Source of the DNA: JAMXLO01 sp041487355
Lineage (GTDB): Bacteria > Pseudomonadota > Alphaproteobacteria > Acetobacterales > Acetobacteraceae
Direction of reading: 5' to 3'
DNA length: 16,499 nt
Assembly: GCA_041487355.1 (NCBI GenBank)
Contig: JBGPND010000105.1
Span: forward strand, 1-16,499
The notes below the pieces were generated by a model. That model was not told the DNA's origin and did no database searches. It saw only the letters and a list, made by a program, of their open reading frames with translations. Each line of letters starts with the position of its first letter. The first letter of the stretch is position 1. The translations under genes were made by a program, and so were the position numbers. Positions 1-7,269 of this stretch are shown here, piece by piece.

Positions 1-15
1 ACGCCACGCCACGCC
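1..15. repeat. Three tandem ACGCC units at window edge
   Basis: The first 15 bases are three exact copies of ACGCC. A short tandem repeat at the very edge could be part of a longer repeat at which an assembly stopped. No function can be assigned. Confidence 0.5.
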
Positions 16-47
16 GTAGGATGGGTGGAGCGCAGCGATACCCATCA
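16..47. repeat. Dispersed palindromic intergenic repeat with 7-bp inverted arms
   Basis: GATGGGT (20-26) pairs with ACCCATC (40-46) around a 13-nt centre, preceded by GTAG. A sequence very like this (GTAGGATGGGT, then GCGCAGCG, then ACCCATC) is familiar as a high-copy intergenic element in alphaproteobacteria; that is recalled, not searched. It starts 18 nt beyond the stop codon of the gamma-glutamyltransferase-family gene, so its transcript could fold into a 3'-end hairpin. There is no T-run, so intrinsic termination is not shown. Confidence 0.6.
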
Positions 48-64
48 CGATTTGTGGGGTTTGC

Positions 65-1642
65 TTACGCCTGCGCGATGGCCCCCGACCAGGGCGAGGC
101 GGCGTCGCTGATGCCGATGCGTCCGCCGTCGGCATATTGAACAATCACATTCGGGCAGGCGAAGTTGATCGGCACGGCGCTGTGCTCGACGACCTCCAAC
201 GGGCCGTCCGCAGCGAGCACATCGAGCACGGCGGAAGGCAGCCGATGGTCGGCGCTGGCGCTGTCGGCGCTGGACACATCGATCCGCGGATGATGCGCCG
301 CCGCCTCCACGCTCATGCCGAAATCGGCGATGAACGTCATGAGCTGGAACACCGCCGCCAGGATGCGCCGGCCGCCCGAAGCGCCGGCAGCCAGGTACGG
401 CCTGCCGTTCTCGGTCAGCATGATCGGCAGCATGTTGCACAGCGGCCGCTTGCCCGGAGCGATCGAGTTCGGCGTGCCGGGGCGCGGGTCGAACCACATC
501 ATGCCGTTGTTCAGCAGCACGCCGGATTGCGGCAGCAGCACGCGGCTGCCGAACGAGGACATCAGCGTGGTGGTCATCGCCACCGTGTTGCCGTCGGCGT
601 CACACACCGTCAGATGCGTGGTGCAGCTTTCGGCTGCAAGCGGCTCGGATTCGCCAAGACCGGACAAGCGTTCGGCATAGGCCGCCTTCATCACCCGTGC
701 GAGCGCGCGATACCAGGCGGGTGACGGTGCCGCACCGCCAAAGGGCGCATCGGCCATTCCCGCCAGCACGCGCGTCAGCGTCGGCGCCGCGGTCAGCCCG
801 CCGGTAAGCTGTAGCGTTCGGCCGCGCCAGCCGACCTCCTCCGCCGGCCAGGTGCGCGCCTGGCAATCGCGCAGATCCTCCAGCGACACCACGCCGCCCA
901 GCGCCTTGATGTCGGCGGCGACCGAGGCGGCAACCTCGCCCTCGTAGAAGTCGCGCAGGCCAGCCTTGGAGAGGCGCTCCAACGTCGCCGGCAGGTTGCC
1001 CTGGCGGAAGAAACCGGGCTTGCCCTGGTAGGGCGGCACCGGCGGCAATCCGTTCGGCAGATAGACGCGCGCGGTCTCCGGATACAGCCGGATCGCCGAG
1101 GCGGATGTGGCAACCTTCAGCGCGGTGTACCAGTCCTGCGGCAGGCCGCGCCGCGCCAGCGCGATCGCCGGCGCGATCACCTCGGCCAGCGGCAGCCGCC
1201 CCCATTGCCGGTGCATGTAGTCGTAGCCGGCGACCGAGGACGGGATGGCGACCGAGAGCGGGCCGTGGATGTTGATGTCGCCCTCGACCTCCGGCCAGGC
1301 GAACAGGTCCGTCGTCATCCGCCCGGTCAGCTTGTAGCGCGCCGGATCCGCACCGCGCGGCGCCCGCGGGCCGAAATCCACCACCTCGGCACGCTGCTGG
1401 CCGGCACGGTGCACCAGCGCGAAGCCGATGCCGCCGAGGCCGGAGTTCCATGGCTCGTGGGTGGCGAGTGCCAAGGCGGTTGCCACCGCGGCGTCGATCG
1501 CATTGCCGCCGGCATCCAGCACGGCGACGCCGGCCTCGGCCGCACCCTTGGCCTGCGACACCACGATGCCGCGGCGGCCCTTGGCCGACGGCTTGCTGAG
1601 CTGCCAGTGCTGCGTGACGTGCGGCGGCGGGGTGTACTGCAT
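65..1642 (-). CDS. Gamma-glutamyltransferase-family Ntn hydrolase (substrate uncertain)
   Basis: This 525-residue protein has the fold signature of the self-cleaving GGT family of N-terminal-nucleophile hydrolases. The large-subunit motif AGGNAIDAAVA lies at 44-54, followed by NSGLGGIGF. The autoprocessing site TTHLTVCDADGNTVA begins at Thr341, which would become the N-terminal catalytic threonine of the small subunit. Other family motifs are LLNNGMMWFDPRPGTPN (376-391) and GASGGRR (420-426). Several glutamate-binding positions of E. coli GGT differ by motif alignment: the Arg of its FREMAP motif is Gly91, its Asp433 falls at Trp383, and its Ser-Ser pair is Cys402-Asn403. Family members of this divergent kind include oxamate amidohydrolase (HpxW), so gamma-glutamyl transfer should not be assumed. 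No signal peptide is visible, suggesting a cytoplasmic enzyme, unlike periplasmic E. coli GGT. A GGAG lies 9 nt upstream of the ATG and supports the start. It is divergent from the alpha/beta hydrolase gene. Confidence 0.88.
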   Translation of the reverse strand: MQYTPPPHVTQHWQLSKPSAKGRRGIVVSQAKGAAEAGVAVLDAGGNAIDAAVATALALATHEPWNSGLGGIGFALVHRAGQQRAEVVDFGPRAPRGADPARYKLTGRMTTDLFAWPEVEGDINIHGPLSVAIPSSVAGYDYMHRQWGRLPLAEVIAPAIALARRGLPQDWYTALKVATSASAIRLYPETARVYLPNGLPPVPPYQGKPGFFRQGNLPATLERLSKAGLRDFYEGEVAASVAADIKALGGVVSLEDLRDCQARTWPAEEVGWRGRTLQLTGGLTAAPTLTRVLAGMADAPFGGAAPSPAWYRALARVMKAAYAERLSGLGESEPLAAESCTTHLTVCDADGNTVAMTTTLMSSFGSRVLLPQSGVLLNNGMMWFDPRPGTPNSIAPGKRPLCNMLPIMLTENGRPYLAAGASGGRRILAAVFQLMTFIADFGMSVEAAAHHPRIDVSSADSASADHRLPSAVLDVLAADGPLEVVEHSAVPINFACPNVIVQYADGGRIGISDAASPWSGAIAQA

Positions 1643-1772
1643 GGCGTGGGTCTCCAGCTTCGGTCGCGGATGGTCGAACGGCGGTCACCGGCTGGCAAGG
1701 GGCAGCCGGCTCTTGCTACCGGCGCGCCCTTCGCGGAACGTGGCATCACCAGCACGAAATCGAGATATCCGC
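1643..1772. promoter_or_regulatory. Divergent intergenic region between the GGT-family and hydrolase genes
   Basis: This 130-bp gap separates two divergent start codons and must hold promoters for at least one of them. It contains the Shine-Dalgarno GGAG for the minus-strand gene. A partial inverted pair, GCCGGC (1707-1712) near ACCGGCGCGC (1719-1728), is also present. I found no convincing -35/-10 pair and no GG-N10-GC sigma-54 motif. Confidence 0.4.
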
Positions 1773-2723
1773 ATGTACCTGAACAGCTTCGCGCCAACCA
1801 CACAGCCCCTGGACATGACGCAGACGGACGAGTTCCGCCTGCTGCTCGCCAGCGCGACGGACCTGGGAATTCCGCATGCTCCGGAGGTGCCGTATTGGTC
1901 GCGCAACATCGTGCTGCGGCAGATGCGGTTCCATTTCCTCGAGTGGGGCGCGCCGGACGCGCCGCCCATCGTGCTGCTGCACGGCGGGCATCAGTCGGCG
2001 CATTCCTGGGACCTGGTCAGCCTGCATCTGGCACGTCGCTACCGCGTGCTGGCGCTGGACCAGCGCGGCCATGGCGACAGCGAATGGGCGCGCGACGTGG
2101 CGTATTCCAATCACGAGATGTCGCTGGATGCCGAGGCTTTCATTGGCGCGCTTGGTCTGGCGCGGCCGATCCTGATGGGTCATTCGATGGGCGGGCGCAA
2201 CGCGATGCTGTTGACCAATCGCGACCCGTCGCTGCTGCGCGCGCTGGTGATCGTCGATGTCGGCCCGGAGGTGTCGGATCGGGGGCGTCAGGTGATCGCC
2301 GGGTTCGTGCGCAACAATGAAGAGTTCGACGATCTGGACCATTTTGTGCGGAACGTGCAGCAGTACGATCCGTACCGCTCGCGCGAGCACATCGAACGCA
2401 CAGTGAAATACAACATGCTGCAGCGGGCTGACGGAAAATTCGTCAGCAAGTGCGATTCCAATCCGCGCCGATTGGGGCTCGTGCGCGGCAGCAGCCCGCT
2501 GGAGAACATCACGCTGGACGATGCACGCGAGTTCAGGCTGCCGGTGCTGGCGGTGCGAGGCGCGAACTCGGGCATCCTGACGGCGGACGCGGCGGAGCGG
2601 TTGCGCGATGCGTTGCCAGAGGGGACGCTGGTGACGGTGCCGGATTGCGGCCACAACGTGCATGGGCAGAACACGAAGGGGTTCATCGAGGCCGTCGGCG
2701 AGTTTCTTGCTATGCTGGGGTGA
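1773..2723 (+). CDS. Alpha/beta hydrolase
   Basis: This 316-residue soluble alpha/beta-hydrolase-fold enzyme shows the oxyanion motif LLHGG (68-72), DQRGHGDS (96-103), the nucleophile elbow GHSMGG with Ser138, and a C-terminal catalytic His294 in DCGHNVHGQN. The usual acid position after strand 6 reads RGANSGIL (262-269), with Gly where many relatives have Asp; the acid may come from elsewhere. The reading frame is open back to about 1428, but that extension is antisense to the neighbouring gene. ATG 1773 (MYLNSF) is preferred, with a weak GAGAT upstream; a second in-frame ATG lies at 1815 (MTQTDEF) and lacks a ribosome site. The family covers esterases, lactonases, dehalogenases and C-C hydrolases, and the substrate cannot be read from the sequence. 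Divergent pairing with the GGT-family gene suggests shared regulation but does not prove a joint pathway. Confidence 0.85.
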   Translation: MYLNSFAPTTQPLDMTQTDEFRLLLASATDLGIPHAPEVPYWSRNIVLRQMRFHFLEWGAPDAPPIVLLHGGHQSAHSWDLVSLHLARRYRVLALDQRGHGDSEWARDVAYSNHEMSLDAEAFIGALGLARPILMGHSMGGRNAMLLTNRDPSLLRALVIVDVGPEVSDRGRQVIAGFVRNNEEFDDLDHFVRNVQQYDPYRSREHIERTVKYNMLQRADGKFVSKCDSNPRRLGLVRGSSPLENITLDDAREFRLPVLAVRGANSGILTADAAERLRDALPEGTLVTVPDCGHNVHGQNTKGFIEAVGEFLAMLG

Positions 2724-2835
2724 TACCGCGGCCAGTCACTGGCGGACGTGCCACGCCAGATTACGCGCCCCCCCCCGATATCAGCGATGGTCGGTCGGGA
2801 GATAGACAAAGCACTGATGCCCAATTGGCGGGAGC

Positions 2836-2866
2836 TTGCTTCGTCGCTTCGCTCCTCGCAATGACA
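2836..2866. repeat. Dispersed repeat of the 'CHCEERSDEAS' type
   Basis: The segment TTGCTTCGTCGCTTCG followed by CTCCTCGCAATGACA is the reverse complement of a well-known bacterial intergenic repeat (TGTCATTGCGAGGAGCG...). When misread as protein on the minus strand it gives CHCEERSDEAS, a familiar false peptide in databases. Here it sits alone in non-coding DNA. Recognition is from memory; copy number in this genome cannot be seen. Confidence 0.75.
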
Positions 2867-2959
2867 GGGGCACGCACGGGCCCACGAACGGATGATGTCG
2901 AACGGCGCGAGGCCGGAATCACTTGCAGGCACATCCAGACGTAGCCGATCACCCCGGTT

Positions 2960-2988
2960 CTGGTAAGCTGGAGACGTTCCGCTATAGT
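2960..2988 (+). promoter_or_regulatory. Weak sigma-70-like promoter candidate upstream of the CheB/CheR kinase
   Basis: TATAGT (2983-2988, 5 of 6 to TATAAT) lies 17 bp after CTGGTA (2960-2965, 3 of 6 to TTGACA). It would start transcription about 90 nt before the ATG at 3083. The -35 match is poor, so this is only a candidate. Confidence 0.28.
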
Positions 2989-3082
2989 GCTGGCAACGCC
3001 GTGACGCATCTGCTACCAAACCGACGCTGATCGAGCGCGCCTCCACCGCCGTTGGTCGTTTGCAATCCGGACGAAAGGCAAG

Positions 3083-6000
3083 ATGCCCAACAGGCCTGCA
3101 GGATCGCGCCGGGCCGTCAGGAAGCCGTCGCGCAACAACCGTGCGGCTGCCGCGCATAGCGATGCCGTGGCCGGCAAGCCCCAGCCCGCCAGCATCCTGC
3201 CCTATCTGACTGTGGCGGTCGGCGCCTCGGCGGGCGGACTGCACGCTTTCACAACCTTCCTTAGCAACCTACCGCCCGACACCGGCATGGCGTTCGTGCT
3301 GATCCAGCACCTCGATCCCATTCACAAGAGCCTGCTGGTCAGCCTGCTCGCCCCGCATACCGCAATGAAGATGGTGGAAGCCGCCGACGGCATGCCCCTG
3401 GCGCCGAACACGGTGTTCGTCATTCCGCCCGATGCGACGATGACGATAAGCGGCGGGCGGCTGGTCATTTCCAGTCCCGCGCCGGCGCGGGTGAATCGCT
3501 GGCCGATCGACAGCTTCTTCGCCTCCCTCGCCGAGGACCAGAAGCATCATGCTGTCTGCATCGTCCTCTCAGGCGCGGGTGGCGACGGATCGCACGGCCT
3601 GGACGCGGTCAAGCAGCGGGGCGGACTCGTCCTCGCCCAGGCCGGGGACGATGGACAGGCGATGACCGGCATGCCGCATAGCGCGGTGGCCACCGGCCTC
3701 GTCGACCACCTCCTGCCCGTGAGTGCAATGCCCGCGAAGCTGCTCGACTACCAGAAGTCGCTGCGCGAAGCCACACGAGCGCCCATTGGCGATGATCCGC
3801 ACGAGGTGGATCCCGAGCACTTCGCCGAGATCTGCGCGTTGCTGCGCGGGCGGACCGGCCACGATTTCAGCCAGTACAAGAAACCGACGCTGCTGCGCCG
3901 CATCCACCGTCGCATGCAGGCCCAGGGCGCCGCTACGGTAGTGGACCTGATCGATCTCCTGCGACGCCAGCCGGAGCAGATCGACCGGCTGCTCCACGAA
4001 CTGCTGATCGGCGTCACGCAGTTCATGCGTGACCCTGCCGCCTTCCAATTCGTGCAGGAGACAGTGTTGCCGAAGATTCTGGCCGGCAAGGGGGCGGGCG
4101 AGCAGGTGCGGCTCTGGGTCCCCGGCTGTGCCAGCGGGGAGGAAGTCTATTCCCTGGCGATCCTGCTCGGGGAGGTCATGGGCCGGCAGGGGACGTCGCC
4201 GAAAGTGCAGATCTTCGGCACCGATATCGACGAGGAGGCGATCGCGATCGCGCGGGCCGCGCGCTATCGCAAGCCGGCGCTGGCCCGCCTGAGCCCGGAG
4301 GTGTGCAACCGATGGTTCGTCCAGGACGGCGAATTCCACCGCCCGGTGAGCGAGATTCGCGAGATGTGCGTGTTCTCGGTCCATAACCTGATCAGGGATC
4401 CGCCATTCTCGAAGCTCGATATGATCTCGTGCCGCAACCTGCTCATCTATTTCGGCATCGAATTGCAGAGCCAGGTCGTCCGCCACTTCCACTATGCGCT
4501 CAACCCAGGCGGCTACCTGTTCCTGGGGCCGTCGGAAAGCGTGGCGCGCGGCGCCAGGCTGTTCATCCAGATCGACAAGCGGCAGCGGATCTTCCAGCGC
4601 CAGGATGCGGCACTGTCGGGCGTGGCACCAGGCGCCGCCGCCGGGCCGACGCCGCCCGGGATCAGCACGCGTCCGGCCGCCATCGTCGAGGACGCGATCG
4701 ACCGAAGCGCGCGCCGTGCGCTGGAGCGGTATTCGCCCGCCTATGTGGTGATCAACCGGGCGCGCGAGATAATTCGGTTTTCCGGTGGTGCGGTCGGACG
4801 CTTCCTGGAGCCCTCGCCCGGCGTCGCCAGCCTCAGCCTGTTCGGCATCCTGCGCAAGCCGTTGCGTCGCGCGGGGCGGGCCGCCGTTCAAAAGGCGATC
4901 GCCGGTCACGAGACGGTTGTCGAGACCGACCTGACGCTCGCTCTCGAAGGCCGAACCCATGGGATCACGCTGATCGTACAGCCGATCTCCGACAATCGGA
5001 CCGATCGGGATCTTTATGTGGTGGCCTTCCACGATTCCGGCCCCATGCGCGGCCGAGCGGCGGACGTACCCAGCCTGGCGGATACGGCGGAAGCCGACGA
5101 CCAGCGGATGGCGCAGGAACTGGCGGCAACCCGTTCGCAGCTTCTGGCGACCATCACCGATCTGGAAACGGCGAACGAGGAGCTGAGGTCCTTCAACGAG
5201 GAGTACCAGTCCACCAACGAAGAGCTGCAGGCGACCAACGAGGAGCTGGAGACCGCCAAGGAGGAGATGCAGTCGATCAACGAAGAGCTGCAGACGATCA
5301 ATACCGAGCTGATCACCAAGAACGAGCTGCTGATGAAGCTCAACAACGATTTGCAGAACCTGCTGGACAGCACGCAGATCGCGACGATCTTCCTGGACCC
5401 GGACCTGCACATCACACGCTTCACGCCGCCGGTGGCGGAGCTGTTCCACCTGCGCGAGAACGACCTCGGCCGGCCGATCACCGATATCGCCAGCCGCCTG
5501 GCCTATGCCGATCTGCCGGCGGACGTCGCCACGGTGCTTGATAAGCAGCAGATCGTCGAACGGCAGGTGCAGGTCTCCGGCGGCAACGCGACCTTCCTGA
5601 TGCGGATGCGGCCATACCGGACGATCGACAAGAGAGTCGAGGGCGTCGTGATCACCTTCGTTGATGTCACTGGGCCCAAGCGGTTGCAGGCGGAAGAGGC
5701 GCTGCACACGCTCAACCAGACCCTGGAACGCCGCGTGGCCGAGCGGACGATGGAACTGGAGGCCGCCGGACGCGCGCTGACGCAGCAGACCGAAGAGCGC
5801 CAGCGTGCCGAGGAGATGCTTCGGCAGTCGCAGAAGCTGGAGGCAGTGGGCGCGCTCACCGGTGGGATAGCGCACGACTTCAACAACCTGCTGGGCGTGA
5901 TCATCGGCAATGCCGAGTTCCTGCTGGCCGCGGTGCGGGACAACCCCGATCACGTTGAGGAGGCGCGCGGGATCCTGGACAGTGCACTGAGCGGGGCGGA

Positions 6001-6988
6001 GCTTACTCGCCGCCTGCTGGCATTCGCCCGCAAGCAGCCATTGCAGCCGCGGAACATCGATCTGAACGCGTTGCTGCCCGGCCATGTGGCGATGCTGGGC
6101 CGCGCCCTCGGGGAGTCGATCCAAGTCACGGCGAAGTTGGCGCCGGAGCTCTGGTTGACCCACGCCGATCCGTCACAGATCGGCGATGCGTTGCTCAATC
6201 TGGCACTCAATGCGCGTGACGCGATGCCATATGGCGGCAGCCTCGTGATCGAGACCGCCAACGCGCATCTGGACGACAAGAGTGCGGCCGAGAACGCCGA
6301 GATGAGCGAGGGTGACTGTGTCGTGCTGGCGGTGACCGATACCGGTACCGGCATGCCGCCCGAAGTGATCGAACGGGCAACGGAGCCGTTCTTCACGACC
6401 AAACCTCCAGGCGTCGGCTCCGGCCTCGGCCTCAGCATGATCTACGGCTTCGCCAAGCAGTCGGGCGGCCATCTCAGGATAGACAGCGAAGTGGGCGTCG
6501 GGACCACGATCAGGCTCTATCTGCCGCGGGCGCGGGATGACGCCGCTGCCATGCAGGATGCGCTCGGTGCAGCCCCTCCCGACCCTGGGGGAAACGAAGC
6601 GATACTGCTGGTCGACGACAATCCTTCGCTGCAGGACGTGACGCGGCGTTACCTCATCACGCTGGGCTACAAAGTGAGCACCGCCGCGAGTGGGCCAGCG
6701 GCACTCGCCGCTCTTAAATCCGGCGAGAGGTTCGATCTGCTGTTCACCGACGTGGTGATGCCGGAACGCATGTCCGGCTACAATCTGGCCGCGGCGGCGC
6801 GGCTTCTGCAACCAGGCCTGAAGCTCCTGTTCACCACCGGCCATGACAGGGAGCTACCGATGGACGGCAACGGGACGCAGGGTCGGTATCACATGCTCCG
6901 CAAGCCGTATCGGCACCAGGACCTTGCCAAGGCGCTCCGGGCGGCATTGGACAGTCGCCCGTTGGCGAGTCGCACCGACTCGCCATGA
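3083..6988 (+). CDS. CheB-CheR-PAS-histidine kinase-receiver fusion protein
   Basis: This 1301-residue cytoplasmic signalling protein has, in order, the following parts. A CheB methylesterase domain (about 40-222) carries Ser49 in GASAGG, His76 and Asp168 in SGAGGDG. A CheR methyltransferase (about 243-487) has the SAM motif VPGCASGEE (346-354) and ISCRNLLIYF. A PAS-like region spans about 545-650. A long coiled coil (about 675-762) is built on NEEL heptads. A PAS domain (about 763-865) and a second helix follow. The HisKA domain has His931 in GGIAHDFNN. The ATPase domain has an N box at 1039-1048, DTGTGMP (1086-1092) and GSGLGLSM (1112-1119). A C-terminal receiver (1172-1290) has Asp1178/1179, phospho-acceptor Asp1223 and Lys1274. 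No membrane segment is seen. All key catalytic residues are present. CheB here lacks its usual N-terminal receiver, so the C-terminal receiver may replace it. GAAAGG lies 4 nt before the ATG. No other chemotaxis genes are nearby, so the role is probably non-chemotactic signalling. Confidence 0.93.
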   Translation: MPNRPAGSRRAVRKPSRNNRAAAAHSDAVAGKPQPASILPYLTVAVGASAGGLHAFTTFLSNLPPDTGMAFVLIQHLDPIHKSLLVSLLAPHTAMKMVEAADGMPLAPNTVFVIPPDATMTISGGRLVISSPAPARVNRWPIDSFFASLAEDQKHHAVCIVLSGAGGDGSHGLDAVKQRGGLVLAQAGDDGQAMTGMPHSAVATGLVDHLLPVSAMPAKLLDYQKSLREATRAPIGDDPHEVDPEHFAEICALLRGRTGHDFSQYKKPTLLRRIHRRMQAQGAATVVDLIDLLRRQPEQIDRLLHELLIGVTQFMRDPAAFQFVQETVLPKILAGKGAGEQVRLWVPGCASGEEVYSLAILLGEVMGRQGTSPKVQIFGTDIDEEAIAIARAARYRKPALARLSPEVCNRWFVQDGEFHRPVSEIREMCVFSVHNLIRDPPFSKLDMISCRNLLIYFGIELQSQVVRHFHYALNPGGYLFLGPSESVARGARLFIQIDKRQRIFQRQDAALSGVAPGAAAGPTPPGISTRPAAIVEDAIDRSARRALERYSPAYVVINRAREIIRFSGGAVGRFLEPSPGVASLSLFGILRKPLRRAGRAAVQKAIAGHETVVETDLTLALEGRTHGITLIVQPISDNRTDRDLYVVAFHDSGPMRGRAADVPSLADTAEADDQRMAQELAATRSQLLATITDLETANEELRSFNEEYQSTNEELQATNEELETAKEEMQSINEELQTINTELITKNELLMKLNNDLQNLLDSTQIATIFLDPDLHITRFTPPVAELFHLRENDLGRPITDIASRLAYADLPADVATVLDKQQIVERQVQVSGGNATFLMRMRPYRTIDKRVEGVVITFVDVTGPKRLQAEEALHTLNQTLERRVAERTMELEAAGRALTQQTEERQRAEEMLRQSQKLEAVGALTGGIAHDFNNLLGVIIGNAEFLLAAVRDNPDHVEEARGILDSALSGAELTRRLLAFARKQPLQPRNIDLNALLPGHVAMLGRALGESIQVTAKLAPELWLTHADPSQIGDALLNLALNARDAMPYGGSLVIETANAHLDDKSAAENAEMSEGDCVVLAVTDTGTGMPPEVIERATEPFFTTKPPGVGSGLGLSMIYGFAKQSGGHLRIDSEVGVGTTIRLYLPRARDDAAAMQDALGAAPPDPGGNEAILLVDDNPSLQDVTRRYLITLGYKVSTAASGPAALAALKSGERFDLLFTDVVMPERMSGYNLAAAARLLQPGLKLLFTTGHDRELPMDGNGTQGRYHMLRKPYRHQDLAKALRAALDSRPLASRTDSP
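5174..5362 (+). repeat. Degenerate 21-bp tandem repeat encoding NEEL heptads
   Basis: Within the kinase gene, residues 698-760 form nine seven-residue units of the pattern N-E-E-L-x-x-x (for example NEELQAT, NEELETA, KEEMQSI, NEELQTI, NTELITK). The DNA carries matching 21-bp degenerate repeats. The strict heptad spacing is that of a parallel coiled coil joining the methyltransferase/PAS part to the PAS/kinase part. This coiled coil is characteristic of CheB/CheR fusion proteins. Confidence 0.8.
6964..6984 (+). terminator. Perfect 9-bp hairpin at the 3' end of the kinase gene, possible terminator
   Basis: GGCGAGTCG (6964-6972) and CGACTCGCC (6976-6984) form a perfect 9-bp stem with a 3-nt loop, ending just before the TGA at 6986-6988. 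A second GC-rich hairpin follows (GTGC/GCAC enclosing GCGGG-TC-CCCGC, 6999-7021). Neither has a T-run, so they are terminator-like or RNA-stabilising rather than canonical intrinsic terminators. Confidence 0.4.
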
Positions 6989-7031
6989 TGGCAGATCCGT
7001 GCGACGCGGGTCCCCGCGCACGGAAGGATAG

Positions 7032-7088
7032 TCAGTTGAACCGCTCCAGCCGATAGTGCGGGTTCACCGCCTCGGCGTGCAGGATCGC
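7032..7088 (-). pseudogene. 3'-end remnant of a second DAO-type oxidoreductase gene
   Basis: Read on the minus strand this stretch encodes AILHAEAVNPHYRLERFN and a TGA stop. The intact oxidoreductase at 10344-13259 ends AILRGEAVNPHYRLERFG and a TGA stop. Base for base, 47 of 57 positions match (82%) in the same frame and orientation. Homology fades upstream, although a faint V..R spacing may continue to about 7110. No start or body of the gene is present: the DNA where it should continue is occupied by the methylase/nuclease cassette. The divergence argues against a fresh target-site duplication and for the stump of a paralogous gene. Confidence 0.75.
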
Positions 7089-7269
7089 CTGGAAAGCACG
7101 CGGAGCCACGCGCGGCGCGCCCTACCGTGTGCCAGCCTGGAGAGTTCACCGAGGGGACACGCACAAGAGGCCTGCATCGCCGTGAGACGATGGAATACCA
7201 TGGCACACGCGTTTTGTCGGGCCAGCTAAAGTTCTTTCTTCGTTCTTGAACTGACTGTAAGATTGGAAT
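7089..7269. promoter_or_regulatory. Left boundary and presumed promoter region of the methylase/nuclease cassette
   Basis: No gene is visible here. The last 60 bp (about 7210-7269) are clearly more AT-rich than the surroundings and probably hold the cassette promoter. Candidates are TAAGAT (7258-7263) with a poor TTTCTT 17 bp upstream, or TTGAAC (7246-7251) 17 bp before TATGGC (7269-7274). The first would start the RNA at or near ATG 7270; the second would favour the in-frame ATG 7327. Confidence 0.25.

Larger units (their letters stand above)
2724..3082. other. 359-bp intergenic region with hairpins, dispersed repeat and weak promoter
   Basis: No credible gene is visible. From left to right it holds a perfect palindrome GCCAGT-C-ACTGGC (2731-2743), overlapping an alternative hairpin CTGGCG/CGCCAG (2739-2744 with 2754-2759) just past the hydrolase stop. 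A run of nine C residues begins at 2768. A dispersed repeat follows at 2836-2866, then a weak sigma-70-like promoter at 2960-2988 upstream of the chemotaxis-kinase gene. The hairpins could end hydrolase transcription but have no T-run. Confidence 0.6.

Noticed and set aside
1428..1772. Longer in-frame start for the alpha/beta hydrolase
   Set aside because: The extra 115 codons are antisense to the GGT-family gene, resemble no hydrolase N-terminus, and have no ribosome site; ATG 1773 gives a normal family length.
2288..3244. Minus-strand open frame containing CHCEERSDEAS
   Set aside because: The peptide comes from the known non-coding dispersed repeat at 2836-2866, and the rest is antisense to the hydrolase gene and the start of the kinase gene.
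3569..6163. 864-codon open frame on the minus strand inside the kinase gene
   Set aside because: It is a high-GC antisense shadow: its composition is biased (His, Arg, Gln, Leu rich), it has no recognisable domain, and the plus strand encodes a complete conserved multidomain protein.
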